The notes: generated by a model not told the origin, from the letters alone. A DNA stretch of 64,000 nt from Leptothermofonsia sp049200465 (GCF_049200465.1 NZ_CP120836.1:2976001-3040000), one strand, 5' to 3'. Numbered from the stretch's first letter, positions 9,567 through 18,755 are shown. A program made the numbers and translations.

Positions 9567-10973
9567 CTAAACCTTTGCTTCTTCCTTCACCAGCTTATCC
9601 CAACCCAAATCCTTGAGATTGTTGTTACGGCGCAGAGGGCGAGTCACCAGTTCCAGAACGTCGCGGGCATTAGTGAATCCATGGATTTGGGCAAATGTAA
9701 ACTCAACCGACCACTTGGTATTGATGCCACGGGCTTCCAGTGGATTGGCGTGAGCCATTCCTGTAATCACCAGATCCGGCTGTAATTCTTTAATCCGCTG
9801 AATCTGATTGTAATTGTCGGGCTTTTCTACGATTTTGGGTAACGGAACCCTCATCTCCTGGCAAGTCTTCTCCAGTAGAGCCAATTCGGCTCCCTGATAG
9901 CGCTTATCCATGTAGGGAATGCCAATTTCAGGGCAAGTCATGCCGCAGCGAATCAGAAAGCGTGCCAGAGAGATTTCTAGCAGATTATCCCCCATGAAAA
10001 AGACGGACTTACCCCGAATTAGTTTCACATACTCTTCCAGGCTTTCCCAGATCTGAGCTTCCCGTTCTGCCAGACCTGATGGCTCAATTCCAAATACTGA
10101 ACAAATTTTCTCGATCCAGGCACGGGTGCCATCCGGTCCAATCGGGAAGGGAGCCCCAATGAGTTTACACTTGCGGCGGCGCATGAAAGTGGTAGCCGTG
10201 CGGCTGAGGAAGGGGTTTACACCTGCCACATAGTAGCCTTCCTCGATCACAGGTAGTTCAGTGTAGCGCTTGGCCGGTAGCCACCCTGAAACCTTAATTC
10301 CCTGCTTCTTCAGTTCCAGGGTCAATTGAGTGACAACCGGGTCAGGTAAGGAGCCAAACAGAACGAAGGGTGGATGATTGGCGTACTCCGACTCTTCTGC
10401 TTTAACCTCTTCTTGTTTGCGACCGAAGTTGAGCAGCTTAGAAATCGCGTTGCGTTCTTCCTTCTCAGTTTCAGCAACGGGCGCTTTATCAGGGCAGCGG
10501 TTTACCATGGCCGCCAGTACGGTGTCTTCTCCCTGGGTGAAAGCATAGTCCAATCCATTGGCACGGGCCACCACAATGGGAATTCCAATCTCACCTTCTA
10601 GTTTGGGAGCCATGCCTTCCAGATCCATCTTGATGATTTCAGTGGTGCAGGTGCCAATCCAAACAATCACAGAAGGGTTGCGATCGCGCTTAATATGCAA
10701 ACACAACCGCTTCAGTTCTTCGTAATCATTCAACTGGGCAGAAATATCCCCTTCCTCCAGCTCAGCCATGGCATAACGGGGCTCAGCAAAAATCATCACA
10801 CCCATTGCATTTTGCAGGAAATAACCGCAGGTCTTGGTCCCAATTACCAGAAAGAAACTGTCTTCAATCTTCTGGTATAGCCACGCCACGCAGCTAATCG
10901 GACAAAAAGTATGATAGTTCCCAGTCTCGCACTCAAAATTCAACGCCTGGGGTTGGGTATCGGCAAGAGTCAT
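9567..10973 (-). CDS. chlN: Light-independent protochlorophyllide reductase subunit N
   Basis: This 468-aa protein is the N subunit of dark-operative protochlorophyllide reductase. With ChlB it forms the nitrogenase MoFe-like NB component that reduces protochlorophyllide to chlorophyllide in the dark, receiving electrons from ChlL. The N terminus has the cysteines expected to hold the NB cluster: NFECETGNYHTFCPISC and IGTKTCGYF. Other family landmarks are AELEEGDISAQL, WIGTCTTEI and TCPEIGIPYMDKRYQGAE. Length is normal for the family. The start has a GAGAGGAA ribosome site. It is last in chlL-DUF5331-chlN, 54 bp after the middle gene. chlB is not in the window. Confidence 0.97.
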   Translation of the reverse strand: MTLADTQPQALNFECETGNYHTFCPISCVAWLYQKIEDSFFLVIGTKTCGYFLQNAMGVMIFAEPRYAMAELEEGDISAQLNDYEELKRLCLHIKRDRNPSVIVWIGTCTTEIIKMDLEGMAPKLEGEIGIPIVVARANGLDYAFTQGEDTVLAAMVNRCPDKAPVAETEKEERNAISKLLNFGRKQEEVKAEESEYANHPPFVLFGSLPDPVVTQLTLELKKQGIKVSGWLPAKRYTELPVIEEGYYVAGVNPFLSRTATTFMRRRKCKLIGAPFPIGPDGTRAWIEKICSVFGIEPSGLAEREAQIWESLEEYVKLIRGKSVFFMGDNLLEISLARFLIRCGMTCPEIGIPYMDKRYQGAELALLEKTCQEMRVPLPKIVEKPDNYNQIQRIKELQPDLVITGMAHANPLEARGINTKWSVEFTFAQIHGFTNARDVLELVTRPLRRNNNLKDLGWDKLVKEEAKV

Positions 10974-11027
10974 GAATCGATTCCTCTCAGTTATAGAAAA
11001 TGATGGAGTGATGTTTTAGTGGACTTG

Positions 11028-11489
11028 TCAATCTTTCTCTCTCTGATCGGGGCGGGAACCCTGGCAATACTCATCCTGTCTGGAGTGAACCCTGACAACC
11101 TCTTTAGCAGAAGGCAGCTTCACTTCTGTATTGTTGAATGATGGCAGCATTTTGATTTGACCTTCTCCAATCTTGTTGGAAGTTTCTCGATCCTTTGAAA
11201 GAGCTTTATCTGTACTGCCCTGCTCCATCAAATAATCTTCCGGGTTAAAGTTAAGACCCAGCGCAACCATAATGCGATCCGGATTGCTGCTGAGATCCAC
11301 AATTAAGGGCAACAGTTGAGTCAGGCGCGGCTCTAAAACAGAGAGCGTTGCCAGGATAAAGCCCGAGGAAGGACGTCGTTCTCCTTCACAGTTGACCCAG
11401 ACCCCCAAACGGCTCAGCCATTCGCGGTTGTCCTCGTAATAGCTCAACCATTTTTCCCGTACCGATTGACGTAGTTGTTCAGTGTTCAC
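11028..11489 (-). CDS. DUF5331 protein between chlL and chlN
   Basis: This 153-aa soluble protein has no predicted membrane segment. The first 90 residues (REKWLSYYEDNREWLSRLGV, then SGFILATLSVLEPRLTQLLP) match what I know as DUF5331, a cyanobacterial family commonly found between chlL and chlN. The C-terminal third is polar and low complexity. Its function is not established; the position suggests a role in dark chlorophyll synthesis. It sits 140 bp after chlL and 54 bp before chlN, all in one direction. The 140-bp gap carries heptamer-type repeats (ttttgagttttgagtcttg and actcataactcataac). Confidence 0.8.
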   Translation of the reverse strand: MNTEQLRQSVREKWLSYYEDNREWLSRLGVWVNCEGERRPSSGFILATLSVLEPRLTQLLPLIVDLSSNPDRIMVALGLNFNPEDYLMEQGSTDKALSKDRETSNKIGEGQIKMLPSFNNTEVKLPSAKEVVRVHSRQDEYCQGSRPDQREKD

Positions 11490-11629
11490 GACGAAGAGAA
11501 TTTTGAGTTTTGAGTCTTGAGTTTTAAGTTAAGGATGACAGAATGTCATTCGGTACTCGTTAGCGAATGCATTATCAGTTCAATCCTTGATTCACTCATA
11601 ACTCATAACTTAAAACTCATCCTCTTTCT

Positions 11630-12496
11630 TTAGACCATCATTAGATCTAGCTCTTCTTCCTGAGTCTGCACTTTTGGCTTCTGAGGGTTTAGGTAGAAAT
11701 CAGACAGGAGGGAGAACAGATCGCGATCCGGTGCATCATTGGGCACTACCCCCTCTGGACGGGCCAAAATCTGGTCGGCAATGTTGAGGTAATAATCACA
11801 AACATAATTGAGGGAAGGATCCGATTCTGCCATTTCAAACAGTGTCTTACCTTTCACACGGGAAACGCGGATATCTTCAATTAACGGCAACACTTCCAGC
11901 ACAGGCATGGGCACTGCTTCGACATACTTTTCAATCAGATCCCGCTTGGCTGTACGGTTACCAATCAATCCGGCAAGACGCAGGGGATGGGTACGAGCCT
12001 TTTCCCGGACGGAAGCCGCAATCCGGTTGGCGGCAAACAAGGCATCGAAGCCGTTATCTGTAACGATTAAACAATAATCGGCATAGTTGAGGGGAGCCGC
12101 AAAACCGCCACAGACCACATCTCCCAGGACATCAAACAGGATGACATCGTACTCATCGAAGGCATTCAGCTCCTTCAGCAGCTTGACCGTTTCACCTACG
12201 ACATAGCCACCACAACCGGCACCGGCGGGAGGGCCACCTGCCTCCACACAGTCCACGCCGCCATAGCCCTTATAAATCACATCTTCGGGCCATACATCCT
12301 CGTAGTGATAGTCTTTTGCCTGAAGGGTGTCAATAATGGTGGGAATTAGAAAGCCAGTCAGCGTAAACGTACTATCGTGTTTGGGGTCGCAACCAATTTG
12401 CAAAACTTTTTTTCCACGCCGGGCTAAAGCCACCGAGATATTACAACTCGTCGTGGATTTGCCGATTCCACCTTTTCCGTAAACTGCAAGTTTCAC
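11630..12496 (-). CDS. chlL: Light-independent protochlorophyllide reductase ATP-binding subunit L
   Basis: This 288-aa protein is the NifH-like homodimeric ATPase that delivers electrons to ChlN-ChlB. The P-loop GKGGIGKST is at residues 8-16, and CDPKHDST follows. Cluster cysteines sit in GAGCGGYVVGE and FDVLGDVVCGGFAAPL. Length and motifs are standard, and the ATG at 12496 gives the usual N terminus (MKLAVYGKGGIG). It is first in the chlL-DUF5331-chlN transcription unit. An 850-bp leader region lies upstream. Confidence 0.98.
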   Translation of the reverse strand: MKLAVYGKGGIGKSTTSCNISVALARRGKKVLQIGCDPKHDSTFTLTGFLIPTIIDTLQAKDYHYEDVWPEDVIYKGYGGVDCVEAGGPPAGAGCGGYVVGETVKLLKELNAFDEYDVILFDVLGDVVCGGFAAPLNYADYCLIVTDNGFDALFAANRIAASVREKARTHPLRLAGLIGNRTAKRDLIEKYVEAVPMPVLEVLPLIEDIRVSRVKGKTLFEMAESDPSLNYVCDYYLNIADQILARPEGVVPNDAPDRDLFSLLSDFYLNPQKPKVQTQEEELDLMMV

Positions 12497-12677
12497 GCTA
12501 GTCGTCTCCTATAGTTTCATTTCAACCAGGTGGGAAGGAGCGCTGGAGTCGTTAGAACCGTAAGACTGCCTACCGTTCCAGTGGACCTCTGTTGTTCCCT
12601 TCAATCGGTCAGTAACAGCATTATTGTTGAACTTCTGAGCAATGGAAAGGGCCATCGAAAACAAGAAAGCCAGAAAT

Positions 12678-12745
12678 AGGGACTAAAAGGACGAAAGAGG
12701 ATATCAATACCTACCTGTAAAGTATCAGTCCCTTTCAGTCCCTTT
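12678..12745. repeat. Inverted repeat in the chlL upstream region
   Basis: The left arm (12678-12690) can pair with either of two tandem 10-bp right arms (cagtcccttt at 12726-12735 and 12736-12745). Two alternative hairpins are therefore possible. No T-run follows on the minus strand in the chlL direction that would make it a simple terminator. It could be a regulator-binding site or a leader structure, depending on where chlL transcription starts. Confidence 0.45.
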
Positions 12746-12863
12746 TAACCTGAAAAATAAAATTTTATAAACCGCTTTTTATAAAAAGGGGAATAAAGAC
12801 AAAATTTCTAAATCTCTGAGATTCAAGTGTTGCAGGAGTTTAGCGTGATTAGAGTGACCATTT

Positions 12864-12911
12864 GATGAGGCGGCAACCTCGCAAAAGGATGAGGCGGCAA
12901 CCTCGCAAAAG
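12864..12911. repeat. Exact 24-bp tandem duplication
   Basis: Two identical adjacent 24-bp units beginning gatgaggcggcaacctcg. It is one of many short tandem duplications in this window. Confidence 0.85.
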
Positions 12912-13349
12912 TAAGATGTACTCGTAGGGCGTTCTATGGAATATCCTCCATTGGAGCAATGTTCAGTTGCCAATTTGTTAAGAATATTAAAATTTTGCCG
13001 ATTGGGGTTCCGAATAGCGGCTTGGGTAAATTTCCGTTAATTTCTTTAGTAGTATTTTGTATATTGATTGCTGGAAGGTGCTTTTGCTTAAAGATTGAAT
13101 AAAGCAGAGGTGGGATGGGAGCCAGGGCCTCTGGGATTGCAGATAGTAGTATCTAAGCTATAAATTTTATTGTCAGGGTACGTATCCTTTGTGTTTGCCG
13201 TGCTTTTGAGGAGAAGCGCTTACCAACTGGTCGAATTGATGACTGAAAAAACGCTTTATCTGCTGGGTAAAACGGCTCTGTAAAATTTTGGAAGATGCCA
13301 GGTTGCGAGTTAGCCTCCTGGGCAATCGCAGCCATAGGAGGATATCAAG

Positions 13350-15119
13350 TTGCTCAGACAGTTTGCAATATCACTGATTGCACCTACACTCATTCCGGCT
13401 CAGCTACCCACGTTTCAGAACGCGCAAACCAACCTTGATCCTCAGGTGAGCGCAGCCGCCAGGCCAGCCGTAGTTCGCGTTGTAGCAGGTTGCTCTGGCA
13501 AATATTCCTACGGCAGCATTGAATATTCCTTTGCTGTCGGAGAAGTGGGCTCGGGTTTCTTCATTAATCCCAACGGTTACATTGCAACGAATGCCCATCT
13601 GTTGCGTCCTACGGCCAGGGAAGGTTGCGAGGACTATGTGATTGATAATCTGGCTGAGCGAATTAATGGCAGAAGCAGCTCTGAAAGTATTTCTGGGCAA
13701 ACCAAGGCTGAGCTCAGAAACAGTATCCGGATTGCCAATAATATTGATTACTTTACGCGGGTTATTCTGCCCAATGGCGATTCTTTTCCCTTTGAAACGA
13801 AGAAAATGGGTAAGTCCTTAGGAGGAGATAGTGAGGATATTGCAATCATCAAGATTCAACTGACGAACGCTCCAACGATTCAATTCGCAGATTCCAGCGA
13901 TCCCAAACCTCAAGACCCAGTTACGGTTGTTACCTACCCATTGCGGGGAGAAACCAGCTCCTTTTTTTCACCCCTCCTTTCGGGGGATTTGCCCTCTAAT
14001 CAACCCCTGGGTAGGGTGGAGGTGTTGAATGGTCAGATTTTGGACTCCAGTAAGTTAGGAGGAAGCCGTCGCTCATTTTTGCAACTGAATTCCCGGTTTT
14101 CAATCGGAATTTCTGGAAGCCCGCTGCTCAACAGTAAGGGGGAAGCGATTGGTATGATAACGCTGGGTAGTGAAGACGCTGGCGGTAATATTACCTCTGC
14201 GGTACTCAACCAGACCCTTCTTCCCTTTATCAAGGAATTTAATGGCACCCGGAAGGATAACCCCACCAATCACCTGTACCGGGAAGGGCTTGGACTTCTG
14301 CAAAAAGGAGATTTTAAAGGAGCAAAGGCTAACTTTGAAAAGTTGAGGGACCTTTTTCCTTACCATTCGGAGGTGTATTTTCTCATCGATGAGAGCGATC
14401 GCGGGTTAGCAGAGGCAAAGGAGAAGACCCGGCTCACCTTCTTGCTGGCCGGTGCTGGGGTTTTAGGGGGAGTCATTTTGGCTGGCTATTGGCTCCTCAA
14501 GCGCAAGCACAGCAGATTGCGGAGAGTAACACCGTCTTTTGCTGCCTCCCTGCCCAATCCTTCCTTGAAGCCGGATGAAGCTACTGCTAAGGAGTTGGGG
14601 GTTGATTGGCCAAAACCTTCAGTTGAAGCAGACAGAGATTCCGCTTCTCCAGAATATGTTTCTGGGCAAGCGGCAGTTACTCAAATCAGCGGAAATGTTT
14701 CGAGCCCGGCAACGGTAATTGGACTCCAGCCCTTTGTGGAGTTGAAAAACCAGGATGGTAAGGTAAAGCGGTTTTACCTGCATCGAGACCGCCACTACCT
14801 GGGACGAGATCGCGGCTGGGCTGATCTTTACATCCTTGAGGGCGGATGGGAAGTGATTTCCAGACGCCATGCCGTTTTTGAACGGGAAGGGGATGATTAC
14901 CGGATCTATGACGGCGATCGCCAGAACCCCAGCACCAATGGAATTTTGATCAATAACACCCCTGTCACAACCCAGGAAGGATATTTGCTCAAGGACGGAG
15001 ACCAGCTCCAGACCGGACAAGATGCTCGCAACCAGGTGATTTTGACCTATTCCAATCCTGGCCGCAGCCAGTCATCCAGCTTTCAAATGAATGGCACCAG
15101 CGATGGGCATCGGGCTTAG
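13350..15119 (+). CDS. Membrane serine protease with cytoplasmic FHA domain
   Basis: This 589-aa protein starts at TTG 13350, chosen because AGGAGGA lies 7 bp upstream and the product then begins with a signal-like hydrophobic segment (residues 2-18). Residues about 35-290 are a trypsin-like (Deg/S1-type) domain: His in TNAHLL, Asp in SEDIAIIKI, Ser in GISGSPLLNS. A TPR-like stretch follows (GLLQKGDFKGAKANFEKL), then a membrane helix at about 366-388 (LLAGAGVLGGVILAGYWLL). The C terminus is an FHA phosphothreonine-binding domain with YLGRDRGWADLY, SRRHAVF and PSTNGILIN. The topology implies proteolysis outside the cytoplasm, coupled to a kinase-dependent reader inside. It may act in envelope quality control or signalling. 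No Ser/Thr kinase gene is visible in the window. Confidence 0.85.
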   Translation: MLRQFAISLIAPTLIPAQLPTFQNAQTNLDPQVSAAARPAVVRVVAGCSGKYSYGSIEYSFAVGEVGSGFFINPNGYIATNAHLLRPTAREGCEDYVIDNLAERINGRSSSESISGQTKAELRNSIRIANNIDYFTRVILPNGDSFPFETKKMGKSLGGDSEDIAIIKIQLTNAPTIQFADSSDPKPQDPVTVVTYPLRGETSSFFSPLLSGDLPSNQPLGRVEVLNGQILDSSKLGGSRRSFLQLNSRFSIGISGSPLLNSKGEAIGMITLGSEDAGGNITSAVLNQTLLPFIKEFNGTRKDNPTNHLYREGLGLLQKGDFKGAKANFEKLRDLFPYHSEVYFLIDESDRGLAEAKEKTRLTFLLAGAGVLGGVILAGYWLLKRKHSRLRRVTPSFAASLPNPSLKPDEATAKELGVDWPKPSVEADRDSASPEYVSGQAAVTQISGNVSSPATVIGLQPFVELKNQDGKVKRFYLHRDRHYLGRDRGWADLYILEGGWEVISRRHAVFEREGDDYRIYDGDRQNPSTNGILINNTPVTTQEGYLLKDGDQLQTGQDARNQVILTYSNPGRSQSSSFQMNGTSDGHRA

Positions 15120-15513
15120 TCAGTTGGGTTATGACTCAAAGAAATGTGGGAGCTAATTTATAAAGGGTTTCAGCCTTGTTAGTTTTTTGTTTGAAAAGGT
15201 ACGTCTAAATAAGGTTCAGCAACTGTTGCAGATTTTTCCACATTTATTTAACGCACATATTTAACGCACAACCGTCAGTTGTTTGTTGTTTGTTAGTTGT
15301 TAGAGAGGGGTGAATGAGTGGATGGGGTGAAGGTTAGTTATTAATTGTTAGTTATTGTAGCGATAGCCACCAGGCTTAGGTCGAGGTGCAGGGAGGAGCC
15401 CCTAGCCTAGGGGCGAAGCCTTAAACCTAAGGTCCTAAGCAAACTGGCGACAGCTATAGTTGTTAGAGAGGGGTGAAATGTGAAGTGAAAACTCAAAACT
15501 CCTACGCATTCAT
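15120..15513. other. Convergent intergenic region with a family A repeat
   Basis: It lies between the 3' ends of the FHA protease and the histidine kinase. A family A element occupies 15357-15458, and a short direct duplication (atttaacgcaca) is at about 15245-15270. No gene is seen. Confidence 0.5.
15357..15458 (+). mobile_element. MITE-like repeat, family A
   Basis: It is complete with both ends: tgtagcgatagccaccaggc on the left and actggcgacagctata on the right, forming a 20+ bp imperfect inverted repeat that reaches CTTAGG/CCTAAG. The centre has gcccctagcctaggggc, a near-perfect palindrome. Length is about 102 bp. Confidence 0.75.
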
Positions 15514-16356
15514 TCAGCTACCCACCTTTCCACTCCCCACTCCCCACTCCCCATTCTCCATTTCCCGTTCCACTGGCAGAGTGAAATAGAAACGACTACC
15601 CTGCCCGTGAACAGACTCAAAACCCATCTGGCCGCCCTGGTTCTCAACCAGTAGCTTGCATAGGGAGAGCCCTAACCCAGTTCCTTGGATATTGTGGCGA
15701 TCGCGATGCTTCACCCGGTAAAACCGCTCAAACACATGGGGCTGATCTGTAATGGGAATCCCTAACCCGCGATCGCGAACCCAGACTTCAACCCAGCCCG
15801 ATGGCAACGGGTTAACACCCACCTCGACGGGAGTGCCATTGGGGGAATACTTGATGGCATTGGATATCAGATTGATCAAAACCTGAGAAATCTGCCAGCG
15901 ATCGCCCCAGACCAGCGGTAAGTTAGCATCCCACTGATGAGCTATGGGGTATGGACGATATGCCTCAATAACTTCTTCTAGCAATGCCGGTAAGCTGAAA
16001 CTGGCTGGATGAGTCTTCAATGCACCAGTTTCAAGGTTGCGAATGGTTGTGAGGTCGTTCAATAGATCTTGTAACCGATGAACCTGCTGCTTCACTACGT
16101 TAAGGAATTCCTGGCGATGCTCTGCGTCGAGCCCAGGTTCTGCTAAGAGATCAACTGACCCACTCAGCGAAGTTAGTGGAGTAGCCAACTGGTGAGTCAT
16201 CAAATGCATAAATTGGGTTTGACTGGCAATTTGTTCCTTGAGTGCCTGGTTCTCCATCAGTGCTTTTATCAGTTCGGGATCTGCGTAGTCAATCAGGTCA
16301 GGTTCCAGTGAGCTTGACCATGGAAGAAGCGGCTCATTGTTGAACGAGAATGACAT
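15514..16356 (-). CDS. Cytoplasmic sensor histidine kinase
   Basis: This 280-aa protein is a compact two-component histidine kinase without a recognisable sensor domain or membrane segment. The dimerisation/phospho-acceptor site is MTHQLATPLTSL (H-box). The ATPase part has the N-box NLISNAIKYSP, G1 DRGLGIP, F-box VFERFYR and G2 GTGLGLSL. A short N-terminal coil (PELIKALMENQALKEQIAS) may mediate partner contact. The last 20 or so residues (EMENGEWGVGSGKVGS) are encoded by a cactccccactcccc-type repeat, so the C terminus has been altered by repeat expansion. No response regulator is adjacent, so its partner is unknown. Confidence 0.88.
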   Translation of the reverse strand: MSFSFNNEPLLPWSSSLEPDLIDYADPELIKALMENQALKEQIASQTQFMHLMTHQLATPLTSLSGSVDLLAEPGLDAEHRQEFLNVVKQQVHRLQDLLNDLTTIRNLETGALKTHPASFSLPALLEEVIEAYRPYPIAHQWDANLPLVWGDRWQISQVLINLISNAIKYSPNGTPVEVGVNPLPSGWVEVWVRDRGLGIPITDQPHVFERFYRVKHRDRHNIQGTGLGLSLCKLLVENQGGQMGFESVHGQGSRFYFTLPVEREMENGEWGVGSGKVGS

Positions 16357-16672
16357 GAGACAGCCCTAAATACGTAAGCAGCAATCAGCAATCTGAAATC
16401 AACTCCACACAACTGGAATGAATGCCTCCGCCACCCAATTGCGGCAAATCTGCTCATTCTTTCACAACCCTTACTTAGAACATTTTACATATTTTTACAT
16501 TTTCCGACTCACCTTTCTGAAGTTGTTGGTTGCTCATCAGGCGACAGGCAAGACTCCCGCTCCCATCCACCTATCCACTCAATTCAACCTTTTTCTCTTC
16601 CTGATCCTCTCCCCTCGGGGTTGTTGATAGAAATTGATACCTGAATGAACCCACTGAGGTGTACAAATAGGG
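16357..16672. other. Divergent promoter region (histidine kinase / ppx)
   Basis: No gene. It should hold the promoters for the kinase (minus) and ppx (plus). An AT-rich stretch lies at 16480-16505. No clear operator is seen. Confidence 0.4.
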
Positions 16673-18373
16673 ATGGGCAAGAATAAGCGTGCGAAGTTGG
16701 GCAGGGCAGTTGGCTCTGTAAATTGGATGGTTGGCTCTATTTCAAAAACTAGAAATGCATTGGTGAGTATCTCTACGATGGCTGTAGACCATGAGCGGGT
16801 TTTGGCTGCGATTGATGTAGGCACAAATTCCATTCATATGGTTGTTGTCCGGGTGCAGCCGACCCTGCCTGCCTTCACCATCGTCTCTAAGGAGAAAACG
16901 ACAGTTCGGTTGGGCGATCGCGACAAGCAGACGGGCAACCTGACGCCAGGAGCCATGGAGCGGGCGATGGAGGCTCTTCGACGCTGTATTGAGATCTCTA
17001 AAACCCTGAATGCGGAACAAATTCTTGCGGTTGCCACTAGTGCTGTGCGAGAAGCCCCCAATGGACGAGAGTTTCTCAATCGGGTGGGGGAGGAATTGGG
17101 ACTTTGGATTAATCTGATTTCAGGTACGGAGGAAGCCCGCCGCATTTACCTTGGTGTCCTATCAGGGATGGAGTTCAGCCAGCAACCGCATGTCATTATC
17201 GACATCGGCGGAGGATCTACAGAACTCATCCTGGGGGATGGGCATGAACCACGCACTCTAAGCAGTACCAAGGTTGGAGCCGTCCGTTTAACAGCGGAAC
17301 ACATCACCACAGATCCCATCAGTAACGTCGAGTTTCAATCGCTTCAGGCATACATTCGGGGAATGCTGGAACGATCTGTGGAGGAACTTCAGGCGCACCT
17401 CCGACCGGGAGAACGCCCCCGTCTGGTTGGGACTTCGGGCACGATTGAAACCCTGGCCACAATGCACGCCCGCGAAACTCAGGGGATAGTTCCCAATCCC
17501 CTGAATGGCTATAGCCTTACGCTGGGGGATTTGCGGGATATAGTTAACCGTTTACGTCGGTTAAACCTGGCTGAGCGATCGCAAATTCCTGGCATCAACG
17601 ATCGCCGCGCCGAAATTATCCTGGCAGGAGCCCTGATTCTACAGGAAGCAATGACGCTCCTGGGGGCGGAGTCGATTGTCATCTGTGAGCGATCGCTGCG
17701 GGAAGGGGTCATTGTTGATTGGATGTTGACCCACGGGCTGATTGAAGACCGTCTGCGCTACCAGAGTTCCGTTCGCCAGCGCAGTGTGATTAAAACAGCT
17801 CAAAAATATCGCGTTAACCTGCCCTACAGCGAGCGGGTTGCCCATTTTGCCCTCAGCCTGTTTGACCAGACCCAGGGAATTTTGCACGAATGGGGCGAGG
17901 AAGAACGGGAACTGCTCTGGGCAGCGGCTATCCTCCACAACTGTGGCCATCATGTCAGCCACGATGCGCATCACAAACATTCCTATTACCTGATCCGCAA
18001 TGGCGATTTGCTAGGTTACACCGAAACGGAGGTGGAAACGATTGCCAACCTGGCCCGCTACCACCGCAAAAGCCTGCCCAAGAAAAAGCACGAAAATTAT
18101 CGCTGTTTGACCAGCAAGCGACACCGCCGTATTGTGGATCAGCTCAGTGCATTGTTGCGCCTTGCCGTTGCCCTCGATCGCCGCCAAATCGGCGCGATTA
18201 AGCAAGTCACCTGCAAGCATCTACCCGACAAAAGCGAATTCCATTTACTGCTAGAAGCAGCCCGCGTCGGTGATGACTGTGCCCTTGAGCTCTGGAGCCT
18301 CAATTACAAGAAAGATGCATTTGAAACTGAATTTGGGCTCAGGTTAGTACCCGTTTTGGAATCCGTTCATTGA
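16673..18373 (+). CDS. ppx: Exopolyphosphatase (Ppx/GppA family)
   Basis: This 566-aa protein is an ASKHA-fold phosphatase that removes Pi from polyphosphate ends, or pppGpp in GppA relatives. The N-terminal part has AAIDVGTNSIHMVVV and EKTTVRLGD. The phosphate-binding loop is IDIGGGSTELILG. The C-terminal half is an HD-type domain (LHNCGHHVSHDAHHKHSY), as in long cyanobacterial and proteobacterial Ppx. Two starts are possible: ATG 16673, used here, or ATG 16778, which begins MAVDHERVLAAIDVG. Neither has a strong ribosome site. Polyphosphate kinase is also in this window (40389), so both arms of polyP metabolism are here, although not adjacent. Confidence 0.92.
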   Translation: MGKNKRAKLGRAVGSVNWMVGSISKTRNALVSISTMAVDHERVLAAIDVGTNSIHMVVVRVQPTLPAFTIVSKEKTTVRLGDRDKQTGNLTPGAMERAMEALRRCIEISKTLNAEQILAVATSAVREAPNGREFLNRVGEELGLWINLISGTEEARRIYLGVLSGMEFSQQPHVIIDIGGGSTELILGDGHEPRTLSSTKVGAVRLTAEHITTDPISNVEFQSLQAYIRGMLERSVEELQAHLRPGERPRLVGTSGTIETLATMHARETQGIVPNPLNGYSLTLGDLRDIVNRLRRLNLAERSQIPGINDRRAEIILAGALILQEAMTLLGAESIVICERSLREGVIVDWMLTHGLIEDRLRYQSSVRQRSVIKTAQKYRVNLPYSERVAHFALSLFDQTQGILHEWGEEERELLWAAAILHNCGHHVSHDAHHKHSYYLIRNGDLLGYTETEVETIANLARYHRKSLPKKKHENYRCLTSKRHRRIVDQLSALLRLAVALDRRQIGAIKQVTCKHLPDKSEFHLLLEAARVGDDCALELWSLNYKKDAFETEFGLRLVPVLESVH

Positions 18374-18387
18374 GGCATCACAGTTGT

Positions 18388-18755
18388 TGAGGGGGCGATG
18401 GCACATTTTTTCAGTGAAATGGTTGCGGGCTGAAATTCGTTGAGAGCAATCATCTACATCATTCATGACGATCGCGATCGCCTCTGCTCCCTTTGGCATC
18501 AGGGGTGGAGATGGATATTTGGCTTCTAACTAATTTGCTTCTAACTAATTTGCTTCTAACTAATTTGCTTCTAACTAAACAGTCCAGAATGGCCAGTGAT
18601 TCCACAACGCGAAATTCATCTTCGATAATGACTGGAACTCGTTGTAACGGATTGATTTCGGTAAATTCAGGTTGAACTTGCTCCCCATCTAGATTGAGCG
18701 GAACTAGTTCAAATCCAAATGGAATTTGTTTTTTCAGCAGCGCAACCCAAACTCA
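18388..18755 (-). pseudogene. Glutathione S-transferase relic
   Basis: The minus strand encodes VWVALLKKQIPFGFELVPLN, then EFTEINPLQRVPVIIEDEF and VVESLAILD, the beta-beta-alpha end of a GST thioredoxin-like domain. A TGA lies just upstream of VWV, so the true N terminus is gone. A 15-bp x4 expansion then interrupts the gene in frame. Beyond it, after a frame change, MIALNEFQPATISL resembles the start of the GST C-terminal helical domain. It is clearly non-functional. Assignment rests on motif resemblance only. Confidence 0.6.
18517..18577. repeat. 15-bp tandem repeat, four copies
   Basis: The unit ttctaactaatttgc is repeated three times, plus a partial fourth, inside the GST relic. The copies are identical. 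Because 15 is a multiple of three, the expansion keeps frame. Confidence 0.85.

Larger units (their letters stand above)
12497..13349. other. Divergent intergenic region upstream of chlL and the FHA protease
   Basis: No gene is supported; the short open frames here look random. Two structures stand out. One is an inverted repeat, agggactaaaagg at 12678-12690 against two tandem copies of cagtcccttt at 12726-12745, about 180-250 bp upstream of chlL. The other is an exact 24-bp tandem duplication at 12864-12911. The protease ribosome site (aggagga) lies at 13336-13342. Confidence 0.6.

Noticed and set aside
12779..12973. 64-codon frame containing a duplicated FCEVAASS phrase
   Set aside because: The duplication is the 24-bp DNA tandem repeat read by chance; the rest resembles no protein.
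13153..13335. 60-codon minus-strand frame upstream of the FHA protease
   Set aside because: No ribosome site, no recognisable family, and it would overlap the promoter and ribosome site of the protease.
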